Assembly (NCBI GenBank): GCA_032622095.1
Contig: CP136066.1
Coordinates: 118,253,319-118,317,318, forward strand
Direction: 5' to 3'
DNA: 64,000 nt
From: Siphonodentalium dalli
Lineage: Eukaryota; Mollusca; Scaphopoda; Gadilida; Siphonodentaliidae
The notes beneath the pieces are model-generated. The model searched no databases and was not told where the DNA came from. It was given only the letters and a program-made list of their open reading frames with translations. The position numbers and the translations under genes are program-made. The stretch's first letter is position 1. Each line of letters opens with the position of its first letter. Positions 1 to 11,949 of this stretch are shown here, one piece after another.

Positions 1-311
1 TTATTTATTGTTCTTGTTGTGTTTTTTCAACTATTAAATTTTTAATTTGTTATCAAATTAATCCCTGACTATTTATTAATATTGATACCCTCGGCCTGCA
101 CCACAGAGGGGACCTCAAGGCTTAGTATACCATTCCACCTTGCAAAAAAAAAATCCCTACCTACCTACCCACCTGAAATTTTTTGGGTAGGGGTGTGGAC
201 AAACAATTTATTAATTTTGGCCTAAATCTCCTGATTGACAAGGATTGGTTTAACAAGCAAGATCCAACCTGGTATTAGTGGCAATCCTGTACATGTGCGA
301 TGTTCAGAGAC
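1..311. other. Flank without a gene; CCTACC-rich tract
   Basis: No coding region is seen. Around 147-190 there is a run of A followed by tandem CCTACC-like words and an imperfect inverted GGGTAGG. The same word combination marks a dispersed module found again near 7.0, 8.7 and 10.2 kb, so this is probably a degraded copy. Confidence 0.4.
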
Positions 312-690
312 CTTAATCCAGGGTTTCCGCTAGGGGGTATGGGAATGGGGTCGGTAGCCGTCAATGGGAAAAATCCAGGTAAAAGTAGCCTGCTTTAGCA
401 CTGGTTGAACTACTTTCGTTATATCGGCCAATAGAATCGTGTGAGAGTAGAAATGGCAGATTGTTTTGTTCCATTTCTGCCCAAGTGCCAAGCTATCAAA
501 CCTTATACATGTACCTGTAACTTTAAAACTAGAAAATTTATTAGATATAAATTAATTTACGAAGTACAGAACACCAGTAATCTGGATCCCGAGCAGGGAA
601 TATATACAACGGGAAGGTTCACTCCGCGCATTTGTGGTAATCACCGGAAGTTGTCATGACGCCATTCTGGTAGGGGGCTCTTTCACGTTA

Positions 691-2972
691 AAGGTTGACA
701 AAATGAATTTTTCGGATAGGACAGGATAGGAGGGAAAATGATGCATTTGTCATGGTGTTTGGAGTGTCTTAATAATATTTGTATAGTACTGACGCAAAGC
801 CCAACCTGCAGACAAAATTTCACTACTATATTGGAAAAAATAACATAATTATAGGGCGATGGGTACCAATTTTGGCATATTTTGAGTGGCCAATCATTGC
901 TGTGATGATTCCTTTGTATTCCTTATATTTATTTTAATTTATGGGTTTGCCAAAAATGTCCTCATTTAACCTTTAGCTTATGTCTGCTTGATCGTGTGGT
1001 GAAAATTTTGAGTGATTTCGTGCATTCAGTTTGATGACATTTGAATTTGAAGGTTATTGAGATATTCCGTTAAATGATTTATAGCATGTGAATCTAAAAT
1101 AAAGCTTTTTATAAACACAATTTACAATAACCATGGATCAGGAATATAGTTCAGTTGGATATTTCATGGTATAGAAGATTAATGGTAAAACTCGTTTTCT
1201 GTGTATTAGTCTATTTAAATTATATTCAATTCTCCAAAATATGTGCACATAAATTCCGTTAAAATCTGTCCTCTCCGAGAATCTTTGTCAACTGCTAATA
1301 TTAATGAAATGAGAAAATCATTTTGTATTGTGGGTAAACTGTCACTAGTATTGAGTGTGTATAAACTTTAATTGGTGGGCTGAACCATCCCTATTTGGTA
1401 CAGCAGCTCATTAAATGTTTTTAAAAATGTCCTCTCCGAGAATTCAACCATAGAACCCAGAGATTTTCTGGAAGACATTGGTTTATATTGAACTTTAACC
1501 ATTCTGTTAATGAGAATGGGGTGTAGTAATAATATACTATATTAAAATACAGTTTATGCAACATGCTGTGTCCAATTTGATCTACTAAAGTGTTATTTCA
1601 TTTATTTCCATTGAGGCAATTCAGGTCTGCCCAACTGCAATTGTCTGAGTAAATTGGCAATCTGAAGAATTTCTTGATTATTGATAATCATGTCATTGAT
1701 TACAAGTGGTTTGATGGAAGTGTTGTTCGTAAAACATATGTTTCTCAATAGTTAAATACAAAAAAACCCTACCGGTAAGACTTACCAGGTAGTAACAAAT
1801 ATTTTATTTACATTTCATATCCATATTTTGTCCTTATAGTACTAAAATTGTATGGAAAACATGTTCAGTCTGTTGGATAGGCTATGTATAGTGCATGGCG
1901 GCAGATGTAGGCCTATATATTTAATTATTTGTGTGATATCTATAGATTTTCAATATCAAAATAACAGTTTAAATATTTAAACCTACCTGCAAGTATAAGT
2001 TAAGTAAAATCACACATATAATATATAGGCCTACCCACCTACTCTTAAATATAGTCTATGGTATGGGGAAACAATAATTTTAAAGTTTTGTTATTAGCAT
2101 ACAGCACTATATAATATTGTGTCATTTTCAGCAAATGGTGTGGTACCTGCATGTACTTTCAATGTGATAGACATGTGTCACGCAATCATGATTAATGTAC
2201 CTTATGGTGTCAATCATTATGAGGTGCCATGGAGATACAATCATCCTCTATGTTTTCCAAAAATAACCGATGACATTATGTTCTTATATTCATGGCTACA
2301 CTACATGCCTACTGGTATGTAACATATTGGCAAACATAACTTACAATAGACTACCCAGTATTTATTCAAGAATTTATAAATTATAGCATCTCTGGGTCAT
2401 ATATATCGTTATTAATATAATGAGTTTATTTGGGAAATTCTGATGTAGTTATAAAAATATATTGCCTTGATGTGTGTGAAAATTTCAATCTTCGTTATAT
2501 TAAAATAAAAAAGTAGCATATGTAGCCTAAATTTCCCAAATTCTCATTCTCATATACCATGAACGCAAGGACTATGCAAGGCTCAACATGAGTAAAATAC
2601 ATTTATATATAGCCTGTAAATGTTTGAACACTCACTAATTAATTAATCTTTCTTCATAACAAAAAAAAAATCACATGTAGCCTATTTATAAAGCTATAGT
2701 ATATAATAAAATATTTGATATTATCAGAATTCTTGTTTTATTGGGTAATGCTTGAAATGACTATAACGTATTTGATTCCAAATATTAATTTATTAATGTA
2801 GCAATGACTAAGGGTGTGGCTAGTGCAGCCTAATGCATGTACATTACTACATTACTACATAGCAACTACTTGAACTAGCATTGATGTTATTGACTTGAGA
2901 AGCCTCAGAATTGTGTAAAATCTCACAGGGCTCCACGGTCCACCCACACTTTCACTTTGACACTTTTGACTC
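691..2972. other. Interior of R, no recognisable gene
   Basis: AT-rich DNA without a credible coding region; the longest ORF (2119-2322, 67 codons) has no recognisable motif. The phrase GTCCTCTCCGAGAAT occurs twice (about 1267 and 1430), a hint of an old duplication. Confidence 0.5.
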
Positions 2973-2976
2973 TTAA

Positions 2977-3568
2977 AGGGGTACTGTACGCCATTTTCAA
3001 TAAATTCCCGGTGATAACAACGATCTATTATCGATACTATATAGAAATATAAGTAATTTGAGTCGAAGATGTATTCTGTAAACGCTCAGGTTAATAGGCT
3101 ATCTTAAAATTTAATAATTTAAAAGTTAATAATTTAATATAAATTGATTTTATGGCTCCAGCCATAAAATGGCGTCTCTTAAAATTCGAATTTCCGTGTA
3201 CAAAACGTAATCAAATTATAATTGAGGGATACCGGATTAGGAACACAATTGCACACACGATCGTTTGAAACATTATGCTTATACGGGGAGAAAACCCAAG
3301 CCACTCATTGACTAGTGACGGTACACTAACTTAAATGAGTATATGGGACTACTAAGCATATAATATAATGTTTATTTGATTCATTTGGTTGAAAACTTTA
3401 CAAAAATTACTCGACAACGACAATTTGTATTTTTGCATTCCGGTAAATTTGCCATCCGTAACAATACTTCGTACTCAACAGACTTTCAAAAAATAGAAAA
3501 GTTGTTACCTTATTCTCCGACTCGGGGATTATAGAAACCAACAACAACATCTTGGGTACAGTACCCCT
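2977..3568. mobile_element. Element K1: TTAA-flanked MITE
   Basis: A 592-bp element flanked by TTAA at 2973-2976 and 3569-3572. Its ends are AGGGGTACTGTAC and the near reverse complement GTACAGTACCCCT. TTAA duplication is typical of piggyBac and Kolobok; I favour Kolobok-like because of the AGGGG start, but this is an inference. It holds no ORF of note. Partial relatives lie at 37946-38077 plus 49971-50055 (K3) and at 58585-58835 (K2), which shows the family is dispersed. Confidence 0.8.
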
Positions 3569-4739
3569 TTAATGTAAACATATTTTATTCCAATCATAAT
3601 AACATATATACATTTGACAAAGTGTTGACAATAAAAACAGAATAGGATAAATGATTGTTGGATTGCCAGAGCCCACAAGCATGGAATTATTCTGTAATGT
3701 TTCCAAATGAATTTTATTTTTAATTTTATGTTTCAATATTTGGTACGCCGGCATTTTAATTTAAAATAGGCATCATCACAATTATGAATTGAATGATCTC
3801 AGCCAAAATTTCGAAATTGAATAACAAACGAAAATTGGCAAGAAAGACAGCGTAATTTGGTTTAAGTAAATACTCATTTGCTTTAAAATAAAAAATTTTC
3901 ATGTTGGTGGATTAAAGTATGATATATAGTCACAAATGTTGCTTTTTGTCGGATTGTTTATTCTTATATAGGCCTACTATTTCGATTTTGTTTATACACA
4001 AGGCGAATAGCGCTGCAGTAACCAATGACGCAATTCGCTGTAGTATCCTGCCAGAATGGCGGATGCTGGCGACGTCATGCATTACGTTGAGCCAATAGGA
4101 AGTGAACCTTCCCGTTGTATATATACCCTGATCCCGAGTTAAACATGCTCGTTAATGTTAAAAGACTCACTGTGGAAGACCAGGCAGATATTTCGGATGC
4201 GTAACGTAATCGGAATATATCTTAGCAGCTGCAGTGTAAATATAGAAGGCTGATTACATATCTGGCCGATGAGTATTCTTTGTGGGCAGTGGTAAGATGC
4301 CTTGATGCCCGGTGCGGCTACTCCCACATTTCTCTCTCGCTCTATTACAAAGTGAACAGTATATTTTGCGGTATAAAACATGACAGGTACATGTACGATT
4401 AAAATACTGCTCTTTTGCATAACATAACCGGGTACTAACCGCAACGTAACTAACCAGCTTCAAAGGCATAGCTTCTAGCGATGTCAGTTCCGATCACTTC
4501 CTGTTTCAATTTTCTGTTTAACAACGCGTTTAGAGTGTGTACACTCACAAGATATAAAATAATTCACCTTTTAAAATTCCTTAGTACTAATCCAACAAAA
4601 TTCAGAAGTTTTAAACATCTTTATACCTTTATAGACATGTAGTATGTCCTGGGGTATGGCAGGAGGGGGACACTTGGCGAGGGGAACGGGCCGTCAAGGG
4701 GACCCCCCCTGCCGGTATAGCGGAAACCCTGCTTAATCC

Positions 4740-5335
4740 TTTGATGGACTTGATGATAGTGGTTGAGCATATGAGGTCTGCCTTGGTAATCCCCTAATAT
4801 AAATCATGTGACAACCAAAACACTGGTCATCTCAGGATGACATTGCAATCTGGTAGCAAACTGGGTTTTAAAAGTGATGAAAGGCTTCGAACATTTAGAT
4901 TCAAGGTAAAAAATGTATGTATACATGTATATCTTGACCGAATATATGCTACACTGACACTGATGAACTTTTTGTCCTGTTAGTTACTATTTTGGATGTC
5001 CCTGTTAGTCACGCCACTGTTTGTTTATTTTTTCGCAGTCATCAGAGAGTGAGGGTTTAAACTTGTCATCATTATTTCCAGCGGTTTAGATAAATGTATG
5101 CACCCCCGTAGAGATATAAAATATCATGTCCGCTTTCTGTCCATTTAGTCACGGTCTGTTTTCAGACCGTATCATACAAAATATTAAGCCAAAACCATTG
5201 ATCTGCCATCAGTAAAATATAGATCCCATGTAGTAACTATAACATCATAAGAAGTTAACAATTGTATGATAGTAAGCTCAGGGTACCACAAAAATGGCAA
5301 CAGGTTGTCCCGTTAGTCACTATGTAATTGCTCCC
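4740..5335. other. Gene-free stretch with recurring GTTAGTCAC words
   Basis: No gene is seen. CCTGTTAGTTAC (about 4976), CCCTGTTAGTCAC (about 5000), TTTAGTCAC (about 5146) and CCCGTTAGTCAC (about 5306) recur in the same orientation. This resembles the one-sided end of a motif-iterating DNA element, but I could not find the partner end in the window. Confidence 0.35.
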
Positions 5336-5543
5336 TGGGGCTTTTGAGACAGCAGTCACTTCATGGTCACTTTTCACAGGGATATGTTAGAAACCATGTG
5401 TTTTGCACTATAAATGATCATCAATATTTATGAGCATTTGTGGTAAACACAGTAAAAAAAAAAAAAAGTTTAGGGTCGGCAGGTTATTTTTAGGGTCGGT
5501 CGATGTGCGGAAACATTTTTTTTCTTTTTTCTTTGGCCTAATT
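5336..5543. repeat. Left arm of inverted repeat S
   Basis: This arm begins GGCTTTTGAGACA and runs through a poly-A stretch, a doubled AGGGTCGG word and a poly-T tract ending in CTTTGGCCTA. It is the close reverse complement of 7569-7795. The GGGTCGG...TTTGGCCTA section is shared with dispersed modules near 7.0, 8.7 and 10.2 kb. LINE pieces lie between the arms. Confidence 0.75.
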
Positions 5544-5552
5544 GAAAAGGGC

Positions 5553-5642
5553 AGACCAAAACTTGAACTAAAAGACCAAATTTGTCCAATTTGTAAGAAT
5601 GGAGTGGAGGACGAAAAGCATTTTATTATAGACTGTAAGCCC
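5553..5642 (+). pseudogene. LINE ORF2 C-terminal zinc-knuckle fragment
   Basis: The translation contains CPICKNGVEDEKHF followed by a cysteine, giving C-x2-C-x8-H-x4-C preceded by a GRPKLELKDQ stretch. That is the layout of the zinc-knuckle segment near the C terminus of non-LTR retrotransposon ORF2 proteins. The reading frame stops immediately after the last cysteine, and the rest of ORF2 is absent, so this is a short relic. It abuts the left arm of inverted repeat S. Relation to the minus-strand fragment at 6.4-6.9 kb is unproven, since orientation differs. Confidence 0.6.
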
Positions 5643-5804
5643 TAAAACCAGAAAATTCAGTCCAGAATTCCAGAATTTATTAACTATAGCAATGATGAAA
5701 AAGTAATTTTCCCCAAAATAAAGGTTTATGTTCACTTTTTACGGGTAATCACAGTAACCAAACCCATGGATGCAACATTTTAAGAGTATAATTCATGGTA
5801 GATT

Positions 5805-6412
5805 ATGTTAGAAATTCAAAATGTGAAATTTGTAGAAGTTTTTAAAATCTATTTTTTCGAACCCAAATTCAACAAACACAAAGATCATAAATTATCTAAC
5901 AAAAAGATATGGGTATGTGTACTGAACACTGTGAAGAATGATGAACAAGAAAGATATATTCACATTTCTTCAGTTTTATTAAGAGTTTTGGCTTGGAAGC
6001 AGTTGTTTACAAATGGTAGATTTCATTGCTCAGAAAAGCTATTTGGGAACTGAATTTGATGGGTCAAGTTAATGTTCACTCAAGCCAGCTGGGATTGTGA
6101 CCAGCAGGTGCTGACCCATGAGAATATTAAATCCTGATTCAGGCTGATCGGTGACCTAGTTTCTGGGCTATGGGGTACCCCCAGATTGGGGATTACACAG
6201 TTCTTTTGTCAAGAGATTCACAACACACCACTGTCCACAGATATTAACACTTAACTGTCACCTCACTACAAGCGATGTCAGGCAAGTTACTCAATTATTT
6301 GTAAACCATTGGTTCTTAGTAATTTTATCAAAGAATGCTTGATGACATGATGGGACATGATGTTAAGATACTATGATATGTTCTAGGGTTTTGCTAAGAA
6401 TACATGTGAGTG
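5805..6412. other. Unassigned sequence inside inverted repeat S
   Basis: A 82-codon ORF (5805-6053, plus) is lysine- and aromatic-rich with no motif I recognise. The remainder shows nothing codable. I would not annotate a gene here. Confidence 0.4.
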
Positions 6413-6868
6413 AGATGGGCGATAGTTTTCAGGTTTGGATTTGGAGCCTTTTTTGAATATTGGGGAAACAATTGCTACTTTCCAGTCAGAACGGACAGTG
6501 CCTGAGTTCAAAGAACTCTGGAAGAGGTCTGCAATTATTGCAGAGATTTCGTCTCTTACCTCTTTGAGGAAGCGGGGTGAAATTTGGTCGATACACTAAG
6601 CTTTGTTGGGTTTTAACCTTGAAAGTGCAGCACAAACACCATTTGTAGTTATTTCTACATCTGGCATGTCAGTATCCTTAGGACAGATCAGGGATTTAAG
6701 TTCGCAGATATGGGATAGGTTTAGAGGTTGAGGCTTAGTAAATGCAGAGTGGAACTGGGCGTTTAGAGCTTCGGCCTGCTTGGTGGGGTCTGTGATCACT
6801 TCACCCAGGGAAGGATCCAGGGCTCTTTTGATACCTGTTACAGGTTTGGTCGCCCAAACTCTGGTGGC
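6413..6868 (-). pseudogene. Non-LTR retrotransposon (LINE) ORF2 fragment, linker to start of RT
   Basis: Read on the minus strand, the frame runs from 6868 through a linker containing ITDPTKQAEALNAQFHSAFT, then a SRLKPNKA stretch, one in-frame stop (near 6597), ISPRFLKEVRDEIS, and finally IFKKGSKSKPENYRP. The last is the conserved beginning of the reverse-transcriptase domain. Homology then ends near 6413, before the catalytic YxDD motif would be reached. The piece corresponds to the region between the endonuclease and RT palm domains of a CR1/Jockey-like LINE; the clade is a guess. Both ends are truncated and there is a stop, so it is inactive. The same linker region, differently diverged, appears in the fragment at 63.1 kb. 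Confidence 0.85.
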
Positions 6869-7003
6869 CTAAATGTCCCCAAATTGCAAGTGGATAGTTT
6901 TATTAAAGCTGAATTTTCTATATTTTGAAGGAAATCTTCTATTATAATTCAACAACATGCAATGCAAATCATCAATATACAGTTGATATAGAGCCTTTAT
7001 TTG

Positions 7004-7076
7004 CTTAAGGCCTAAAAAAAAAAGACGTTTGTTTCCGCTAACCCGACCGACCCTATTTTTTTTTTTTTTTTAATTT
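7004..7076. repeat. Dispersed AGGCCTAA / CGACCGACCCTA module
   Basis: AGGCCTAAAAAA, a GTTTCCGCTAACC word and CGACCGACCCTA followed by poly-T. Related modules, in either orientation, lie at about 5470-5545, 7569-7640, 8668-8737 and 10215-10288. In the last two the form is CCTACCTACCCTAATTTTT, then CGGAAACA, then TTTTTT and GGCCTAA. The strict order suggests a conserved element end rather than low complexity. Confidence 0.6.
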
Positions 7077-7568
7077 AGGTCCCAATTCATATCATAACAA
7101 GATGCAAAACATTAATATATTTATATATATTGCCATAATAAATTTAAGTTTACAAAAAGATTTAAGTTTAACAGTTGGAATCATACCGTACTGTAAAGTA
7201 TGTTTGGCTTTATCTAGCTTTCATCTGTGAAAACTTCAAATAGTTTGAGTTCAGGTTTGTTATCATTCAGCCTTCAGTATTTCAATCAAATACAGTACAG
7301 GAACATTAACAATTTGATCAAATCAACCTGTTATCAGGTGGGATATCATAATACCAAATGAAAAATTAACATAGAGATTAGTACTATAAATAGTAATTAC
7401 TAACTTAATAGACATTGTTTCTGTTTTACATGTAGTATATTATGTATGTGTCTCACTTGAATTTTATAAAATAGCCTATTATATGAATTAGAGTGATAAT
7501 GGTAAGTCTCATTTCAAGCAGGATAATCATAGTCCATTGAACCAAAAGATATCTGACAATATCTTATA

Positions 7569-7795
7569 AGGCCAAAGAAAAAAGATACTATGTTTCCGTA
7601 CATCGACCGACCCTAAAAATAACCCGCCGACCCTAATCTTTTTATTGATATTTTGAGAAAAAGTCAAAAACCTTTTTACTGTTTTTACCGCTAATGCTCA
7701 TAAATATTGATAATCATTAATGTGCAAAACACATGGTTTCTAACATAAGCCTGTGAAAAGTGACATGAAGTGAGAGTTGTCTCAAAAGCCACATG
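7569..7795. repeat. Right arm of inverted repeat S
   Basis: Reverse complement partner of 5336-5543, with a few indels, including an extra stretch of about 25 bp after the poly-A equivalent. Matching phrases include the complement of AAACCATGTGTTTTGCAC and of TCAATATTTATGAGCAT. Confidence 0.75.
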
Positions 7796-7984
7796 TGTGT
7801 GATGGGTTGTGGATTGATAGGCATGAATCTTGCAATTTTAATTTCAAGAGAGTGGATCTCATGCCTGCTTTACCTGTATGCCTTGTTTATGACTTATGGA
7901 ACATATTCATGAGTTCCAAATAAACATGCATGCCCATTTATTATTTTCTTGGGAAATCGGATTTGATGGTAGGTTGGGTGCACT

Positions 7985-8368
7985 GGCTACCCCGCTGGAC
8001 AAAACAAGTGTTCATTGGCACCGCTGTGTATTTGCCATTCGGCCGCGGTGTCAGAGTTTGTAACTGCAGTTGAGCACCGCGGCCGAACGGCAAGTACACC
8101 GTGGCCCAACAGCAAGTACACTGCGGCCGAAAGGCAACTACACCGCAGCCGAACGGCATGTACACCGTGGTTAGATTTCTGGTTTGTATTGTCTTTTTTC
8201 AGTTTAATGAACGTACACCGCGGCAACTACACCATGGCCGAACGGCAAGTACACCACGGCCCAACTTTAGTTAGCCGGTGGAGCCGCGGTGTAGTTGCAT
8301 TTCAGCCGCGGTGGCAACGCTAACTGCACCGCGGTTAGGTGGACACTTGTTTTGTCAAGCAGGGTACC
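7985..8368. mobile_element. Element Z: CpG-rich TIR element with a 21-bp repeat
   Basis: The ends GGACAAAACAAGTG (from 7985, after GGCTACCCCGCT) and CACTTGTTTTGTC (ending in AGCAGGGTACC at 8368) form a TIR. The interior iterates ACCGCGGCCGAACGGCAAGT, forward from about 8072 to 8270 and inverted at both outer sides. The content is strongly GC/CpG-rich against an AT-rich background. No convincing TSD was found. ORFs here are translations of the repeat and I do not call them genes. Confidence 0.65.
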
Positions 8369-8667
8369 TCTAGACAATGGGATGCAGTGGTCACAATACA
8401 AGTATGGTATAATGGCGGTATTATGGGTCAAATTCTTAGTGACATCAATCTCATACCAAGGTTATAGCCAAATAATAAATAACATACTTAAGCATGAAGT
8501 AAGTTTGATCTTTCATCAATCTTAATGTATATTTCCTAGTGCTGTGTTTATCAAGTAATACTTTCCCCACAACACAAGTTGGCATTTTATGTCATTTTCG
8601 GTCGAGGTAATTCAATATTTCTGCAGCTGGATAAAAAATATCAAAATAAAATAAAAAATAAAATATT

Positions 8668-8737
8668 TCCCTACCTACCTACCCTAATTTTTTCACTCCG
8701 TTATCGGAAACATACTATCTTTTTTCTTTGGCCTAAG
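8668..8737. repeat. Copy of the CCTACC...GGCCTAA module
   Basis: CCTACCTACCCTAATTTTTT, then TCGGAAACA, a poly-T run and TTTGGCCTAA; same order as the copy at 10215-10288 and the reverse of those at 7004 and 7569. Confidence 0.6.
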
Positions 8738-8859
8738 CATTTCCAATCCATACATATAAAACAAGAGATCAACTGTCGTCCGGTGCATACCCTCTTAGCG
8801 CATACCGCCTGATGTGGGCATATCTATAACTTATGATTGCTATACTCAGACAGATGGAC

Positions 8860-9565
8860 CCAAAAATCAGCATTTTCATGTAAACAAAGATGAATAACTA
8901 TAAAACAAAAAACCAAAAACAAAACAGTTGAATGTGCCAGTAAATGTCCTCATAGTGGTGAACATCCATACAAAATTTCATTGAGATCTGAGCATTACTG
9001 TTCAAGTTATGACCTCAGAACAGACATCGGATGGACCAAACAGCCAACATTTCCAGAAAAACAAAGATGAATAACTCTAGAATGGAAAAGCGGAACAGAA
9101 CAATGGAACCCTCTATTGAATGTCCTCATAGTAGTGAACATCCGTACCAAATTCCATTGAGATCCCAGCACAACTGTTGAAGTTACGACACGAACAGACA
9201 CCAGACGGACCAAAAAGCCAATATTTCCAGATAAACAAAGATATATATAAGTCTAGAATGGAAAATTCGAACAAAACGATGGAACCCTCTTTTTAATGTC
9301 CTGATAGTAGTGAACATCCATACCAATTTTCATTGAGATCCCAGCACAACTGTTGAAGTTACGACATGAACAGACCCCAGACAGACCAAAATGCCAACAT
9401 TTCCAGATAAACAAAGATGAAACACTCTATCTAGAATGGAAAATCCGAACAAAACGATGGAACCCTCTATTTAATGTCCTCATAGTAGTGAACATCCATA
9501 CGTAATTTCATTGAGATCCGAGTACTACTGTTCAAGTTATGACATGAACATACATCGGAGGGACG
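8860..9565. repeat. Tandem repeat, about 176-bp unit, four copies
   Basis: The phrase GTGAACATCCATAC (or one-base variants) starts near 8960, 9136, 9311 and 9490, giving spacings of 176, 175 and 179. Each unit also holds CCAGATAAACAAAGATGAA and a GACCAAA word. The array ends near a short GGACGGACGG tract and ATACCCCCCTCTTTTG. Confidence 0.85.
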
Positions 9566-9739
9566 TATGGACGGACGGGTGCAAAACAGTATACCCCCCT
9601 CTTTTGTTTTTTAAAGGGGTATATAAAAAAATTCCAAAGTTATGTTTGAGAAACTCCATCAAATTGACCTCTCAGTAAAATTCAAAATACTGACTCTGCC
9701 CTAGATTAGCTCTAAATGCAATGGTTTTTCACAAATTTT

Positions 9740-9860
9740 CCAGGGTGAGAACCCCCACCATCAGCAGGGGGGGGGGGGTCACCCCTCCCAAACCTTCCTC
9801 CGCTCGGCCTTCAGGTTATGCCTTTGGCATATCATTGCCCAAAAAAATACCTAGATCCTT
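9740..9860. repeat. Dispersed repeat P, copy 1
   Basis: A G-run, CCCTCCC, CTCGGCCTTCAGG, TATGCCTTTGGCATATCAT and CCCAAAA occur in this order. The same order is seen at 10490-10620. The TATGCC/GGCATA core can form a short hairpin. Confidence 0.5.
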
Positions 9861-10214
9861 CACTGAATGTGGAGGAGAAGGTGGTGTTCTGAAGCCATCA
9901 TTAAGAGATCGGTACAAGACGGTCACTCCAATATGTGAACAGTGCAGTGGCGCTGGACTGACTCCAGTTGTTGCCAGACCATATGGGAAATATTAGGATT
10001 ATCAAAGACTATATTAGTACCGTATATAGACTAGTATATATGTAAATATTAAAGCATATGTAAGATTGAATTGGAGTTTATAGTTTCTCTGTCATCTGGG
10101 TTAACATGATTGGGGCTTAGAAGTGCATAGTTTGGGTTATTGACAAGTATTATACAGTTTATATTTTTAAAGATACCGGTACTGAACAAAAAAAAGTTAA
10201 CCAAAAAAAAAAAG

Positions 10215-10288
10215 TTAAGCCTACCTACCTACCCTAATTTTTTTCAGGTCGTTAGCGGAAACAAACGTATTTTTTTGTTAGGCCTAAT
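10215..10288. repeat. Copy of the CCTACC...GGCCTAA module
   Basis: CCTACCTACCCTAATTTTTT, GTTAGCGGAAACAAACG, poly-T and TTAGGCCTAA. It is the best-preserved copy of the dispersed module. Confidence 0.6.
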
Positions 10289-10489
10289 CAAGTGTCCAGT
10301 GAGAAATATTTTAACCCTTTCATGACTGGGTCTTCTTGAAATTTTGCAAAAAATCCTGTGCCAATGCATTCTCTTATATAAATGAGAGTCTCCCATCTAA
10401 GGAGCCTTGCATATATAAGATAATACATTGGCCTTTATCTTGACCTTGTAAGCCAGTGCATTTTCTTATGCGGGATCTTTAATGCTGCA

Positions 10490-10620
10490 CATAAGGGAGG
10501 GGGCGAACCCTCCCCGTACCTACCCCCATCTCGGGCCTACGGCCCTTGGGATATGCCTTCGGCATATCATGGTCCCAAAACAGGTGTCCCAAAAAAAATC
10601 CCTCTAGAGATCCATCCCTG
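10490..10620. repeat. Dispersed repeat P, copy 2
   Basis: Second copy of the repeat at 9740-9860, with GGCCTACGGCCCTTGGG and the hairpin ATATGCCTTCGGCATAT. Confidence 0.5.
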
Positions 10621-10758
10621 ACTTCACCATCTACTTTCAGAGGAGCGACACCGTTATTTTCTGACTTCTGATGTTTTATGAAGGACCATAATTTTTTGCT
10701 GGACTAGGTGGTGTTTTCTCACAAATTCTGTTAGGTCCGGGCAGTTTTTGTCGGACCT

Positions 10759-11379
10759 CCTATTTACCGAGAACAACCGAGAACAAGTCCAAAATTAATA
10801 AATAAGTCATAATAATGTATAGTGTATATATCACTCTTAAGTAGATATTGTTCCATATTTGACCATTTAAATGACATATATGTAGTTATTTTACGTATAC
10901 CGAGAACTTGAAACGTCGCCGCCATGTTCTCGGCTGGCGGTAACACAAAGGCATGAGTCGTGCCTTATAAGTGTTAATTAACGGGACCTGGGTCTGTTTG
11001 GTGATTAGAATTAATTGAGTTGTGTACACTAATATGTATTACTGTTAGTTAATCACTGCGATGTGTGAGTGCATAACATTGTAGGTGAGAAATATATTAA
11101 AGAAATAATTACAACTGATGCAAAAAAACACCTTCTGTAATCTGTCACTTGGAAGAACAAATCAGCAATTGAAACTGGATCTATAATTGGTATCGACGGA
11201 ACATTTAATCTTGCATCTTGCTATGTAACAACTATTATTTTTAAAAACCCTAATATTATTATAATCAACTTCAGATCCACCAATACTTTTAGGACATATT
11301 TATCAAGTACATTATTTAATGTATATAAGGCATTTTAAACCTTGTTCTCGGTTGTTATCGGTTGTTCTCGGTAAATAGG
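10759..11379. mobile_element. Element J: TIR element with CCGAGAAC repeats
   Basis: Left end CCTATTTACCGAGAACAACC and right end the reverse complement, closing at 11379. The word ACCGAGAAC/GTTCTCGGT recurs at both ends and again near 10900 and 10925, so this element carries its own subterminal motif. It is about 620 bp. No clear TSD was found and no coding capacity is seen. Confidence 0.65.
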
Positions 11380-11949
11380 GTGACCCGTTTTTGTTGTCTT
11401 CAGCTACACGCGGAACACAGAGATTTCATTCTAGCGGTCATATAATTGACGTTATTCGTTGCGCCAGGTGACCGGGCGCAAACCCCCAGTACTTTAAAAC
11501 GACACTACACTGAACGTAGAAGGATACGTACGCACTACGTTCATGACTGAGTCTGAACTAAGTAAGGGGGCAAGTGCCCCCCCCCCCCCGCATGCCCCCT
11601 TGCCCGGCGTCACTGGCTATCACAGTATTTATAGACTCAATACTGTCAACACTATGTGACGAGTGATTACCGGCTTTCCATCCGTGCTTCAGTAGCTGTT
11701 TTTCTGCAAAGTTTGACATTTAAGTTCGGTCTAAAATCATTAAATCCATCCAGAATTGGCGCATCCAGTCGGTATAATGCACGAAATTCGGCAACAACAG
11801 CGAGTGACTTCGAGATCGGCTGCAGCCAGTCACAGCCGGATTTGGGACCAGGATATGTGACGTCACGTATCCACCAAATCCTGGTTGCGAGTTCTAGACT
11901 GGTACCCTGTCCCAACTCCTGCTACTCGGCCGTTAAAGGGTTTTGCCGC

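Larger units (their letters stand above)
319..4731. mobile_element. Element R: non-autonomous hAT-like DNA transposon
   Basis: The left end reads CAGGGTTTCCGCTA and the right end is its reverse complement TAGCGGAAACCCTG. Both are flanked by CTTAATC (312-318 and 4732-4738), an exact 7-bp duplication. It would be 8 bp (CTTAATCC) if one C at the left junction was lost. CAGGG-type ends with a 7-8 bp TSD suggest hAT. An inner inverted repeat pairs about 577-690 with 4038-4142, and the ORFs of 72 and 101 codons in these arms are not recognised. No transposase is visible. Element K1 is nested inside. Confidence 0.75.
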
